DNA of 22,424 nt from Tubiluchus corallicola (GCA_030141605.1 JAQGDQ010001791.1:2998-25421), one strand, 5' to 3'; positions 1 to 10,660 are shown, counted from the first letter of the stretch. Notes: generated by a model from the sequence alone, not told the origin. Numbers and translations: made by a program.

Positions 1-1406
1 TTTCATTAAATGATTAAGTCTTTTTGCATTTCAGATAATTTTTCTTTGTAATGGCACCTCTTGAAAAGTGTTTTAAGCATATTTTAATAAGCACATAAAA
101 ACGTGAAAAATTTTCAGACTTTTAGGGCTTATTGGACTCTAAAAGTAAAAGTAAAAAAGCAAGAATTTGTACTATTTTGCAATTTGAATTTCCTGATTTT
201 TAGCTTCTGAAAAAGGTTTCAAAAAATATCTAAAATACAAAAAATCGTTGGTTCACTGGGTATGTCCTGGGCCCAGTCGGGGGAATTTACAGGCTCCCTA
301 GTTAGCATTTTGACTACTGACTTCGGTTCATGGCGGGGTGGCAAGCCTAGGCAGAGTAGACTAGCAGCAAAACAATGACAGCTGTAATTACACAATTGAA
401 CAAAACAAAGCTATTACATTATAGGTTTTACTGGCTATTTAATAAATAATCCATAAATATAGCTTACTTAAATAATTATATTGAACAAAATGCCTGTCCA
501 GCCAGTCAGGCACACCTTATTTCAAGAGAAATTCGTAATCTTTTCACAAAATGTAGGCAAGCAGTAGACGCACTCTTCATCTGCTGCACCCGTTGTTTCA
601 ATTTGCATTTCTTGAGCAGCTATGCCTGTGCGGTGACTGAGCCAAATTACTCAGAGTCTGCTAAGTGCTAACTCACAAGTACGATTCTACAATGGAGAAT
701 CGGTGCGTTGATAGCAATCTAAAACAACAGACGCACGCAGAAAACGTAGTCAGAAGGTCATGAAAACATAGTACGCCAGAAAGCCAATTAATTTATTTTA
801 ATTTTCTAACAAAGTTTTAGAGTTAATCATAGAACACGGGAGCACCAATCTTTGATAATATACTTCTAAAAAGTCTTTGACGATATACTAGAAGTTTTGG
901 TGTGCACATGGTTAGTATACATGCTGCAACTCGCTAACTGGTGACGCTATTAGAGGTTATGAGAAGAGGTGAAACAAGCAAAACAAACTTGGAGGGTGCG
1001 GGCTAAAAACAGTTAGATTTACAGACAGCTTAGGTGAAATGGCACCCTCATGGCAGAAACAGCAGAGGGTGTTTACATATTACATATTTACCCATTGCAT
1101 ATTCAATGCTGATAAAGTCTACCGCAAAGCCTAATTTTACCTACGAAAATTCAGTCATACAGCTTCGGTCACAAAATTCTGGAATACAGTGAATAATACA
1201 GCTTAAAATATTAGTACATGATCACAATCCTGAGAAATATGCAGTCTTCTTTTACATAGGGTGTTTCAATTTCTAATCACTGCATGATGCAGCCTTGGTT
1301 TGTTCTGTGCGTCAACTCCGTACTAGTTATGCAATTAGTGTTTGTGCAATGAACAGCTTAGTATGCTGCAACCTATTCTTTTTTTAGCAGTTTAAACAAT
1401 GAAACT

Positions 1407-1550
1407 TCAACATTGTCCAAAATATAAGCAAAGTGTATAAAGAGGAAGTGACGAAATTAGCCTGTTGTTACGTATTTCATTTTTGCGATTAGCGGCTATG
1501 CTGGCGGCATCAAACGGCGAATCAGTAAAAAATTTGGAGCGCCGCATTGA
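1407..1550 (-). CDS. Candidate exon, unknown, CpG-richer (left arm copy)
   Basis: Mirror of 10968-11111. The plus strand here also has a 113-codon open frame (1465-1806) without similarity to anything I recognise. I list one strand only because of its splice-acceptor-like flank. Confidence 0.15.
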   Translation of the reverse strand, partial: SMRRSKFFTDSPFDAASIAANRKNEIRNNRLISSLPLYTLCLYFGQC

Positions 1551-1857
1551 CTGTAATAATAATATTATTAAGTGCACCAGCGGTGTTGGCATACGTGCAA
1601 TTTTGATAAGCCAAAATCACTTTTGCGTTTTTTATAAAAGAAGTATATCTCAATTAAAAGCAATTATTAGTTTAAAAAAACTGAAAACATTTCATGAAAA
1701 GGAAAAAAATTGTAGCAATAAGTTTGTATTATGTACTTGCAAATGCCTGTTCAGTTTTCTTGTAAATAAAATTTTATTGTTTTTCCTGAGGAAAGAGGCT
1801 AGCTGACTGCGTGATGGGCTGCCTACTATGTAAAAAAGTAATGCATTTTTCATTGAT

Positions 1858-1953
1858 TTTTCTCTCCCTCCCTCTCTTAGAGAGAAAGAGAAGGATGGAG
1901 AGAGGGAGAGAAAGAGACACAGAGAAAGGGAGAGAGAGAGAGAGAAAGAGAGA
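1858..1953 (+). repeat. Pyrimidine-to-purine switch, hairpin-forming (left arm)
   Basis: A short CT-rich run (tctctccctccctctct) is followed by a long GA-rich run that includes agagagaaagagaaggatgg and several GGGAGA motifs. The two are complementary around ctctcttagagag, giving a small perfect hairpin centre. The mirror copy is at 10565-10660. Confidence 0.8.
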
Positions 1954-2120
1954 TCACGTTAACTAATGATTAGTATAAGCCTCTTACCTATTTTGTGCCT
2001 ATGCGTAATAAGGAAAAGCAAATCCTGTTTATCTTGTTCAGCGATTACTGCAAGTCCAAATCGCAGACCACTTCAAAAAATCATCCATTCTTCATCTTTC
2101 TCCAGGTAACTTAAAGCATG

Positions 2121-2276
2121 TCACAAGCTAGACTTGTGCAAAAAATCCGAGCTCTCGGGTCTCTCCACAACAATAATTCTTTGTCCATTGTTGTCTATTA
2201 TTTCACTACCTCGTGCATCCAGCAATTTAATGTTATTAAAAGTAAGAGTCGCCGACTGTCTAAACGTCTCGTCTAT
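2121..2276 (-). CDS. Short protein-like frame, unknown (left arm copy)
   Basis: Mirror copy of 10242-10397 on the minus strand, translating to the same 51 residues. On the opposite strand the region ends in a strong donor-like sequence (ctggtcag/gtaagtact near 2342), so the transcribed strand is not certain. Confidence 0.2.
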   Translation of the reverse strand: MDETFRQSATLTFNNIKLLDARGSEIIDNNGQRIIVVERPESSDFLHKSSL

Positions 2277-2444
2277 TTAAACCCACAAAAATAACCAATT
2301 TCTCTCACGTAATCAAATTTCGCTGCACCTCAAACTGGTCAGGTAAGTACTAAACAGGTGGGTAACTTAAAAATGAAAAGGCCATCTAGTCGAAAATTAG
2401 AAGATTGTAGAAGCAAAACAACAGCTGATGAAACAATTAAAAAA

Positions 2445-2711
2445 TTAATGATTTGACAGTTTAAGGTACTTCCTTGATTTTCGAGGCTTACTTTTAAATT
2501 CTTGATTTATAAATTTTAAGGTGTAGTAGATACAAACTTTGACGAAGCGTTCCACAAGGTGGCGCACACTATTGTTGCAGAGTTTCATGTTTTGACATGT
2601 GACATTGGACATTATTTTTTTCTTAATAACATGAGACACATTCTGTACAGTACAGTATTGGTTAAATGTCGCTCTAAATTGGTTTTCTGCCAGACGTAGA
2701 TGTATAAATTT
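2445..2711 (-). pseudogene. Possible P-element/THAP9-type transposase C-terminal fragment (left arm copy)
   Basis: Mirror of 9807-10073 with the same translation on the minus strand. The family call is tentative and rests only on the C-terminal hydrophobic/basic pattern. No THAP finger (C2CH), catalytic Asp/Glu motif or GTP-binding segment could be found nearby. Confidence 0.33.
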
Positions 2712-2849
2712 TCATTTTCACGTATCTTGGATTCGTCTTGTATATCCCGGAGAGAGCATAAATCACAACCACGGATATGTTTTTTATCTAATGCGTATAT
2801 TATCTACCCAGCTACATAATTTCTGCCATTACTGTCAAGGTGGCCTAAA

Positions 2850-3299
2850 TTATTCGCCTGGTAATGGGTCTACTGATTCAATTTCAAAATCACACTTGTC
2901 AAATGTCACATTAGTAAGAGGAGTTGAGGCCCTTGAGTTGGACGTACTTGGTCTAAGTTCATCAGTAAGAGGAGTTGAGGCCCTTGAGTTGGACGTACTT
3001 GGTCTAAGTTCATCAGTAAGAGGAGTTGAGGCCCTTGAGTTGGACGTACTTGGTCTAACTTCATCAGTAAGAGGAGTTGAGGCCCTTGAGGTGGATGTAC
3101 TTGGTCTAACTTCATCAGTAAGAGGAGTTGAGGCCCTTGAGGTGGACGAACTAGGTCTAAGTTCATCAAGAGTTAATAATATGTTTGCCATGTTGTCTGT
3201 TGCGCAATTACCCGTTTCTGGTGGCCTTAATGTCAATGGGCTAACTAGGCAGCCCTGGACGCCAGATTGAATAATTCTTATTTTCTCGTCTGTAAGAGG
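2850..3299 (-). CDS. Protein-like frame with 17-residue Ser/Thr/Pro repeats (left arm copy)
   Basis: Inverted-repeat copy of the frame at 9219-9668, read on the minus strand, with an identical translation: five 17-residue Ser/Thr/Pro-rich units, the acidic tail and the stop. The mirrored 3' splice-site-like sequence lies just above 3290. Coding status is as uncertain as for the right-arm copy. Perfect identity says nothing about selection, because the entire arm is equally identical. Confidence 0.28.
   Translation of the reverse strand, partial: PLTDEKIRIIQSGVQGCLVSPLTLRPPETGNCATDNMANILLTLDELRPSSSTSRASTPLTDEVRPSTSTSRASTPLTDEVRPSTSNSRASTPLTDELRPSTSNSRASTPLTDELRPSTSNSRASTPLTNVTFDKCDFEIESVDPLPGE
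2913..3167 (+). repeat. 51-bp minisatellite, 5 copies (left arm)
   Basis: Mirror copy of 9351-9605. The units start at 2913, 2964, 3015, 3066 and 3117, each opening with agtaagaggagttgaggccc. The pattern of single-base variants between units matches the right-arm array in mirrored order. The two arrays are therefore copies of one array and did not expand independently. Confidence 0.95.
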
Positions 3300-4068
3300 T
3301 TAGATGTTCCGGCTTTATATAAGTGCGACATAATAAACAAGTACATTTACTTCATAAAAGGTACTACACCATAAGCAGTTGCGTAGCCTTTAGGTATAAG
3401 TGTTGTGCAAATGCAGAATAAGAACATTTTAAATAGGAAAAATATTTCTCCAGAAATAGAATACTACATGAGCCGGGTCATTTGCAAACTTTCTCTATAA
3501 TCAGCTTTCTTAACTTCTTTTGTAAATAAGCTTATTAATTTTTATGAGATATGAATATAATAATTTTTATTTTAACTAATAATTCTAAATAATATTGAAA
3601 AATATCACAGCTGCTATAAATCGGCAAAGACAGATGTAGGCCTTGCAGTCTTTGCTTAGTGTACAAAAAATTAATAATATTTTAATTTGTAACAAAAGTT
3701 ACAAAACTGTGTTGAAATTAACATTTTAGTATAATTACCTGGCGGCATCCTTTGGAAATTTAAAAAAAGATATTCTAGTGTTTATGTCTGTATTTTTACA
3801 ATTCACCGACCGGCCTGGCTTTGGTGAAGGCATCTCATAAATTCGTCTGCTAAATACCGGTGCGCGAACAGCTGCGCTGTAGCGTACCTGACAACAACAG
3901 TCCGTACTGAATTGCCGCTAGGGCGACACTAACTGCGCGAACTACTGCGCAGAAGGATTTCCCTACTTTTTGTGGTTTATATTCTTTGATATAAGCCCTT
4001 TCTCGTGTTATAGGCTGATGATTACGAAAAAGAACGTTCAAATAGACATATTCTTTTTCCGTAAGTTG

Positions 4069-4755
<687 letters not shown>

Positions 4756-4779
4756 CTTATATATATATATATATATATA
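4756..4779 (+). repeat. (AT)n microsatellite
   Basis: A short pure AT tract at the right edge of the CpG-richer island. Confidence 0.95.
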
Positions 4780-5614
4780 CCAGTAGATTTAATATATACG
4801 ACTAGCAAAGGCCCCGCAAAAGATTTTGCGTATAAATACACGTATCCAGCATCACAAAACGTGTTTGTTCGAATTAAATAGCATGTTAAAAAGGAACAGA
4901 AGCACTTGGCAACCCCATATCAATTCTTGTTACTCATCAATTCTTTAATTTTTCAAAGAGTATAACAACATTAAAAATAATCATACATTATAATAATAGT
5001 ATTAATTAGTTTAATCTATAAGCGCTATTCATTCAACTCAAAGTATTTTAAAGTCCTTAATTGTAGCTTATAATTTACTTATAGTTTTTAAAATGACTAT
5101 ATCGTGGAAGTCACACATAATCAAACTATGGCTACTGATTTTACCACAATTGTTTTTATAAAATACTCTGGTGTTGTCAACAAAACGAAAATGTTAGTAA
5201 AATATATATAGGCAGAGCAGATGATGTTACATAGCCAAAATTTTACTGAGCGTTATTTCTTGAGCTTGTGTGCAGTAATTACCAGAATGTAAAAGTACAC
5301 CATCTCAGTAATTTTGACTGTTATCCCTTATGTGCATTTCTTCTTATTTAAAACGAATTATTTTTTACCATTTATAAAGTAATTTTTACGAGTTTTATTT
5401 AACTAAAGAATTATTTAAGTTTAACTGAAACTATTTAATGACGCAAATAAGGTGTTGTATTAAAGCTTCAATAATTCTAACGTCTGTGGATGGAATAGAT
5501 TTTAACAGACAGAATGATGAGAACATCTCCTATTTCTTCAGTTTTATTTTCCCAAACGTTTTCCTCTGTGTGTTTCAACTGAAAAGATACAAAAGAGCAA
5601 TTTTATTCTAGATG
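4780..5614. other. AT-rich stretch without recognised features
   Basis: AT-rich unique sequence with stops in all frames. I see no gene, RNA gene or repeat in it before the 52-bp array begins. Confidence 0.7.
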
Positions 5615-6706
5615 TAGTTATGGCTATGCACATAATACAGATGATATTAGAGACATAGTCCACAGCTAGTTATGGCTATGAACATAATACAGATGATATT
5701 AGAGACATAGTCCACAGCTAGTTATGGCTATGCACATAATACAGATGATATTAGAGACATAGTCCACAGCTAGTTATGGCTGTGCACATAATACAGATGA
5801 TATTAGAGACATAGTCCACAGCTAGTTATGGCTATGCACATAATACAGATGATATTAGAGACATAGTCCACAGCTAGTTATGGCTGTGCACATAATACAG
5901 ATGATATTAGAGACATAGTCCACAGCTAGTTATGGCTATGCACATAATACAGATGATATTAGAGACATAGTCCACAGCTAGTTATGGCTGTGCACATAAT
6001 ACAGATGATATTAGAGACATAGTCCACAGCTAGTTATGGCTATGCACATAATACAGATGATATTAGAGACATAGTCCACAGCTAGTTATGGCTATGCACA
6101 TAATACAGATGATATTAGAGACATAGTCCACAGCTAGTTATGGCTATGCACATAATACAGATGATATTAGAGACATAGTCCACAGCTAGTTATGGCTATG
6201 CACATAATACAGATAATATTAGAGACATAGTCCACAGCTAGTTATGGCTATGCACATAATACAGATGATATTAGAGACATAGTCCACAGCTAGTTATGGC
6301 TATGCGCATAATACAGATGATATTAGAGACATAGTCCACAGCTAGTTATGGCTATGCACATAATACAGATGATATTAGAGACATAGTCCACAGCTAGTTA
6401 TGGCTATGCACATAATACAGATGATATTAGAGACATAGTCCACAGCTAGTTATGGCTATGCACATAATACAGATGATATTAGAGACATAGTCCACAGCTA
6501 GTTATGGCTATGCACATAATACAAATGATATTAGAGACATAGTCCACAGCTAGTTATGGCTATGCACATAATACAGATGATATTAGAGACATAGTCCACA
6601 GCTAGTTATGGCTATGCACATAATACAGATGATATTAGAGACATAGTCCACAGCTAGTTATGGCTATGCACATAATACAGATGATATTAGAGACATAATC
6701 CACAGC
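5615..6706 (+). repeat. 52-bp minisatellite, 21 copies
   Basis: Twenty-one head-to-tail 52-bp units (1,092 bases) that begin tagttatggctatgcacata and end agtccacagc. Most units are identical. Single-base variants are ctgtgcac in units 4, 6 and 8, ctatgaac in unit 2, agataat in unit 12, tatgcgc in unit 14, acaaatg in unit 18 and acataatc in the last. Strict alternation of two unit types in units 3-8 shows a 104-bp higher-order unit. The period is not a multiple of three and no long frame covers the array. Confidence 0.98.
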
Positions 6707-6980
6707 TAGTTGTGGCACGTAAGGCCACTGTAAACCCTTGCAAATGGCTAGCAGTTCCAAACACGGTCTAAAGATGGTCTTAGAAAAGTCAGCGTTTACG
6801 TAATTATTTCCTTTGAAGAATATTTGGTGCAAGTGCGGGTATTTAAGATTGTGTATTTTATCTGTCAAATCTATTAAGTAAAGCCCACAAGTGAAGTTAC
6901 TGAACTGATACGGCACATACTGAAAACTTGATATTGTTAAATGTGGATGGCCCCTAAACATATCAAGAGTTATTACAAAC
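6707..6980 (-). other. Unique segment with a long open minus-strand frame
   Basis: The minus strand is open throughout this non-repetitive segment and joins frames from the 48-bp array upstream and the last 52-bp unit downstream. The part inside this segment begins about MFRGHPHLTISSFQYVPYQF and contains LHQIFFKGNNYVNADF. It has a protein-like composition, but I recognise no family and see no start or splice signals that would bound a gene. It may be a degraded transposon exon or chance. Confidence 0.25.
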
Positions 6981-7541
6981 TTGTCTAACACACTAAAAAA
7001 GCTTACCACACAAGCCGTTGTTACGAACTTGTGTAACATACTAAAAAAGCTTACCACACAAGCCGTTGTTACGAACTTGTGTAACATACTAAAAAAGCTT
7101 ACCACACAAGCCACTGTTACAAACTTGTGTAACATACTAAAAAAGCTTACCACACAAGCCTTCGTTATAAATCTTTCCACTAACTTGTGTAACATACTAA
7201 AAAAGCTTACCACACAAGCCTTCGTTATAAATCTTTCCACTAAGTTGTGTAACATACTGAAAAAGCTTACCACACAAGCCATTGTTACGAACTCGTGTAA
7301 CATACTGAAAAAGCTTACCACACAAGCCATTGTTACGAACTTGTGTAACATACTAAAAAGCTTACCACACAAGCCATTGTTACGAACTCGTGTAACATAC
7401 TGAAAAAGCTTACCACACAAGCCATTGTTACGAACTCGTGTAACATACTGAAAAAGCTTACCACACAAGCCATTGTTACGAACTTGTGTAACATACTAAA
7501 AAAGCTTACCACACAAGTTGTTGTTACAAATCTTTCCACTT
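6975..7541 (+). repeat. 48-bp minisatellite, about 11 copies, with internal hairpin
   Basis: The invariant agcttaccacacaagcc recurs with gcttacc at 7001, 7049, 7097, 7145, 7205, 7265, 7313, 7360, 7408, 7456 and 7504. Spacing is 48 bases, except two units of 60 (12-base insertion aatctttccact) and one of 47 (one A lost). Each unit contains the complementary pair CTTGTGT and ACACAAG around an A-rich loop. Frames stay open on both strands because 48 and 60 are multiples of three (16-residue repeats such as LCNILKKLTTQAVVTN), so these frames are not evidence of coding. The array ends in a partial copy of the 12-base insertion. Confidence 0.97.
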
Positions 7542-7803
7542 GGGCAGTTGCTACAGGCTGCTCCTATTTCATACGGCTTAGTCAGATCGTTGACGTTACC
7601 CCTACAAATAAAATAGTGGACTGCTCATGTGAAAACTTGAAACTTAAGTTAGTTAGAAGATGGTTGTATTGGTCTGCTGCATGTAGTGGCAGTTAACGTG
7701 CTGTCATTTTAAAAAGATAAAATATTTTGAATAAAAAACAATTTGCGAAAAGTCAAGTGGAAACAACAGTAACAATATAAACAACATAGCCATCAATGAA
7801 GAG
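7542..7803. other. Unique spacer between minisatellites
   Basis: Unique sequence. A plus-strand frame leaves the 48-bp array and stops at 7696, but I see no supporting signals. Nothing else is recognised. Confidence 0.6.
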
Positions 7804-8192
7804 AGGAACTGAGATGAAATGGGGAGAGGTAGTCAGCAGTGCAAACAACAGGCCTGAGCTGAAATGGGGAGGGGGGTAGTCAGCAGTGCAAACAACAGGC
7901 CTGAGCTGAAATGGGAGGGGATGTAGTCAGCAGTGCAAACAACAGGCCTGAGCTGAAATGGGGGGGGGGAGGTAGTCAGCAGTGCAAACAACAGGCCTGA
8001 GCTGAAATGGGGGGGGATGTAGTCAGCAGTGCAAACAACAGGCCTGAGCTGAAATGGGGGGGGGGGTAGTCAGCAGTGCAAACAACAGGCCTGAGCTGAA
8101 ATGGGGGAGGGGACGTAGTCAGCAGTGCAAACATCAGGCCTGAGCTTAAATGGGGGGGGGGGAGGGGGTAGGTAGTCAGCAGTGCAAACAGC
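7804..8192 (+). repeat. 47-57-bp G-run minisatellite, 8 copies
   Basis: The anchor agtcagcagtgcaaac occurs at 7831, 7878, 7925, 7974, 8021, 8068, 8117 and 8174. Each unit contains aggcctgagctgaaat followed by a run of G that ranges from 4 to more than 10 bases, sometimes split by A. Nearly all length variation sits in the G run, as expected for replication slippage. The plus strand is strongly G-rich and could form G-quadruplexes across units. Confidence 0.96.
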
Positions 8193-8374
8193 AGGCTTGG
8201 GAATGTTCTAAGGTCCCAGTATTTTAGCGCAAATTAAAGACATCTGAGAGCAGTTCAAGGCTGTTTTATATTCTAAAATAATAACTTCACTTTGTTGAAA
8301 TAATTGTGCATAATATAAAGTTTCACTTAGCTAAATCACGGTTACCCTTTAGTTCGCTGCGTTAATTTTTTTAT

Positions 8375-8387
8375 TGAGAGAGAGAAA

Positions 8388-8445
<58 letters not shown>

Positions 8446-8449
8446 AGAG
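8375..8449 (+). repeat. (GA)n microsatellite at IR1 inner edge
   Basis: GA repeats with interruptions (aaagag, gtgaga, aagaga). Its right end merges into the right IR1 arm. Read outward from the spacer, both IR1 junctions pass through a GA tract into the same arm sequence. Confidence 0.96.
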
Positions 8450-9218
8450 CAACTTACGGAAAAAGAATATGTCTATTTGAACGTTCTTTTTCGTAATCAT
8501 CAGCCTATAACACGAGAAAGGGCTTATATCAAAGAATATAAACCACAAAAAGTAGGGAAATCCTTCTGCGCAGTAGTTCGCGCAGTTAGTGTCGCCCTAG
8601 CGGCAATTCAGTACGGACTGTTGTTGTCAGGTACGCTACAGCGCAGCTGTTCGCGCACCGGTATTTAGCAGACGAATTTATGAGATGCCTTCACCAAAGC
8701 CAGGCCGGTCGGTGAATTGTAAAAATACAGACATAAACACTAGAATATCTTTTTTTAAATTTCCAAAGGATGCCGCCAGGTAATTATACTAAAATGTTAA
8801 TTTCAACACAGTTTTGTAACTTTTGTTACAAATTAAAATATTATTAATTTTTTGTACACTAAGCAAAGACTGCAAGGCCTACATCTGTCTTTGCCGATTT
8901 ATAGCAGCTGTGATATTTTTCAATATTATTTAGAATTATTAGTTAAAATAAAAATTATTATATTCATATCTCATAAAAATTAATAAGCTTATTTACAAAA
9001 GAAGTTAAGAAAGCTGATTATAGAGAAAGTTTGCAAATGACCCGGCTCATGTAGTATTCTATTTCTGGAGAAATATTTTTCCTATTTAAAATGTTCTTAT
9101 TCTGCATTTGCACAACACTTATACCTAAAGGCTACGCAACTGCTTATGGTGTAGTACCTTTTATGAAGTAAATGTACTTGTTTATTATGTCGCACTTATA
9201 TAAAGCCGGAACATCTAA

Positions 9219-9668
9219 CCTCTTACAGACGAGAAAATAAGAATTATTCAATCTGGCGTCCAGGGCTGCCTAGTTAGCCCATTGACATTAAGGCCACCAG
9301 AAACGGGTAATTGCGCAACAGACAACATGGCAAACATATTATTAACTCTTGATGAACTTAGACCTAGTTCGTCCACCTCAAGGGCCTCAACTCCTCTTAC
9401 TGATGAAGTTAGACCAAGTACATCCACCTCAAGGGCCTCAACTCCTCTTACTGATGAAGTTAGACCAAGTACGTCCAACTCAAGGGCCTCAACTCCTCTT
9501 ACTGATGAACTTAGACCAAGTACGTCCAACTCAAGGGCCTCAACTCCTCTTACTGATGAACTTAGACCAAGTACGTCCAACTCAAGGGCCTCAACTCCTC
9601 TTACTAATGTGACATTTGACAAGTGTGATTTTGAAATTGAATCAGTAGACCCATTACCAGGCGAATAA
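9219..9668 (+). CDS. Protein-like frame with 17-residue Ser/Thr/Pro repeats (right arm)
   Basis: An open frame of about 150 codons without a required ATG. A plausible 3' splice site (cctcttacag) ends at 9228, so it may be the last exon of a gene. After a short non-repetitive part it has five tandem 17-residue units of the type STSTSRASTPLTDEVRP, then a short acidic tail (FEIESVDPLPGE) and a TAA stop. Diverged PLTDE and PLTLRP motifs occur upstream of the perfect repeats in the same frame, which favours this frame over the antisense ones. I recognise no domain. A 51-bp unit is a multiple of three, so other frames are also open, and this could be a non-coding minisatellite. An identical copy lies at 2850-3299 on the minus strand. 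Confidence 0.3.
   Translation, partial: PLTDEKIRIIQSGVQGCLVSPLTLRPPETGNCATDNMANILLTLDELRPSSSTSRASTPLTDEVRPSTSTSRASTPLTDEVRPSTSNSRASTPLTDELRPSTSNSRASTPLTDELRPSTSNSRASTPLTNVTFDKCDFEIESVDPLPGE
9351..9605 (+). repeat. 51-bp minisatellite, 5 copies (right arm)
   Basis: Five head-to-tail 51-bp units that differ by single substitutions such as acgtcc/acatcc, gttaga/cttaga and aactca/acctca. The unit length is divisible by three, which keeps frames open on both strands. It forms the repeat core of the Ser/Thr/Pro-rich frame at 9219-9668. Confidence 0.95.
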
Positions 9669-9806
9669 TTTAGGCCACCTTGACAGTAATGGCAGAAATT
9701 ATGTAGCTGGGTAGATAATATACGCATTAGATAAAAAACATATCCGTGGTTGTGATTTATGCTCTCTCCGGGATATACAAGACGAATCCAAGATACGTGA
9801 AAATGA

Positions 9807-10073
9807 AAATTTATACATCTACGTCTGGCAGAAAACCAATTTAGAGCGACATTTAACCAATACTGTACTGTACAGAATGTGTCTCATGTTATTAAGAAAA
9901 AAATAATGTCCAATGTCACATGTCAAAACATGAAACTCTGCAACAATAGTGTGCGCCACCTTGTGGAACGCTTCGTCAAAGTTTGTATCTACTACACCTT
10001 AAAATTTATAAATCAAGAATTTAAAAGTAAGCCTCGAAAATCAAGGAAGTACCTTAAACTGTCAAATCATTAA
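9807..10073 (+). pseudogene. Possible P-element/THAP9-type transposase C-terminal fragment (right arm)
   Basis: An open frame of 88 codons following TGA at 9804 and ending in TAA, with a possible 3' splice site (ctacgtctggcag) ending at 9831. The translation has a compositionally normal, protein-like C-terminus: a run beginning RHLVERFVKVCIYYTLKF, then a very basic tail (KSKPRKSRKYLKL) just before the stop. In my recollection this resembles the extreme C-terminus of P-element/THAP9-like transposases, where a hydrophobic/basic helix precedes a short RKxxKL-type ending. The catalytic RNase-H-like part and THAP zinc finger are not seen. It would therefore be a remnant or last exon. A real exon of some other gene, or chance, remains possible. 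An identical copy lies at 2445-2711 on the minus strand. Confidence 0.35.
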
Positions 10074-10241
10074 TTTTTTAATTGTTTCATCAGCTGTTGT
10101 TTTGCTTCTACAATCTTCTAATTTTCGACTAGATGGCCTTTTCATTTTTAAGTTACCCACCTGTTTAGTACTTACCTGACCAGTTTGAGGTGCAGCGAAA
10201 TTTGATTACGTGAGAGAAATTGGTTATTTTTGTGGGTTTAA

Positions 10242-10397
10242 ATAGACGAGACGTTTAGACAGTCGGCGACTCTTACTTTTAATAACATTAAATTGCTGGA
10301 TGCACGAGGTAGTGAAATAATAGACAACAATGGACAAAGAATTATTGTTGTGGAGAGACCCGAGAGCTCGGATTTTTTGCACAAGTCTAGCTTGTGA
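10242..10397 (+). CDS. Short protein-like frame, unknown (right arm)
   Basis: A 51-codon open frame bounded by TAA at 10239 and TGA at 10395. The translation has normal amino-acid balance, with segments such as TFRQSATLTFNNIKLLDARG and IIVVERPESSDFLHKSSL. A plausible 3' splice site (gttatttttgtgggtttaaatag) ends at 10245, which would make it a terminal exon. It lies downstream of the transposase-like fragment on the same strand. I recognise no family. It is short enough to be chance. An identical copy lies at 2121-2276 on the minus strand. Confidence 0.22.
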   Translation: MDETFRQSATLTFNNIKLLDARGSEIIDNNGQRIIVVERPESSDFLHKSSL

Positions 10398-10564
10398 CAT
10401 GCTTTAAGTTACCTGGAGAAAGATGAAGAATGGATGATTTTTTGAAGTGGTCTGCGATTTGGACTTGCAGTAATCGCTGAACAAGATAAACAGGATTTGC
10501 TTTTCCTTATTACGCATAGGCACAAAATAGGTAAGAGGCTTATACTAATCATTAGTTAACGTGA

Positions 10565-10660
10565 TCTCTCTTTCTCTCTCTCTCTCTCCCTTTCTCTGTG
10601 TCTCTTTCTCTCCCTCTCTCCATCCTTCTCTTTCTCTCTAAGAGAGGGAGGGAGAGAAAA
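10565..10660 (-). repeat. Pyrimidine-to-purine switch, hairpin-forming (right arm)
   Basis: Reverse complement of 1858-1953: a CT-rich run, a small hairpin centre (ctctctaagagag), then a GA-rich run. Confidence 0.8.

Noticed and set aside
1465-1806. 113-codon plus-strand frame in the left IR1 arm
   Set aside because: Starts at TTG, its second half is lysine/cysteine/phenylalanine-rich as expected from AT-rich DNA, and the opposite strand has the better splice-acceptor context.
3850-4041. 63-codon frame in the IR1 arm (also at 8477-8668)
   Set aside because: Opens close to the GA tract, lacks a recognised domain, and the opposite strand is also open. Coding is not supported.
6635-7468. 277-codon minus-strand frame and 140-codon plus-strand frame over the 48-bp array
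   Set aside because: Openness follows from units of 48 and 60 bases. Both strands are open and the 47-base unit breaks the register. Only the unique flank is kept as a weak observation.
5615-8192. CRISPR-like arrays
   Set aside because: Units are contiguous tandem repeats with no unique spacers, and the surrounding gene has spliceosomal introns, so the genome is eukaryotic.
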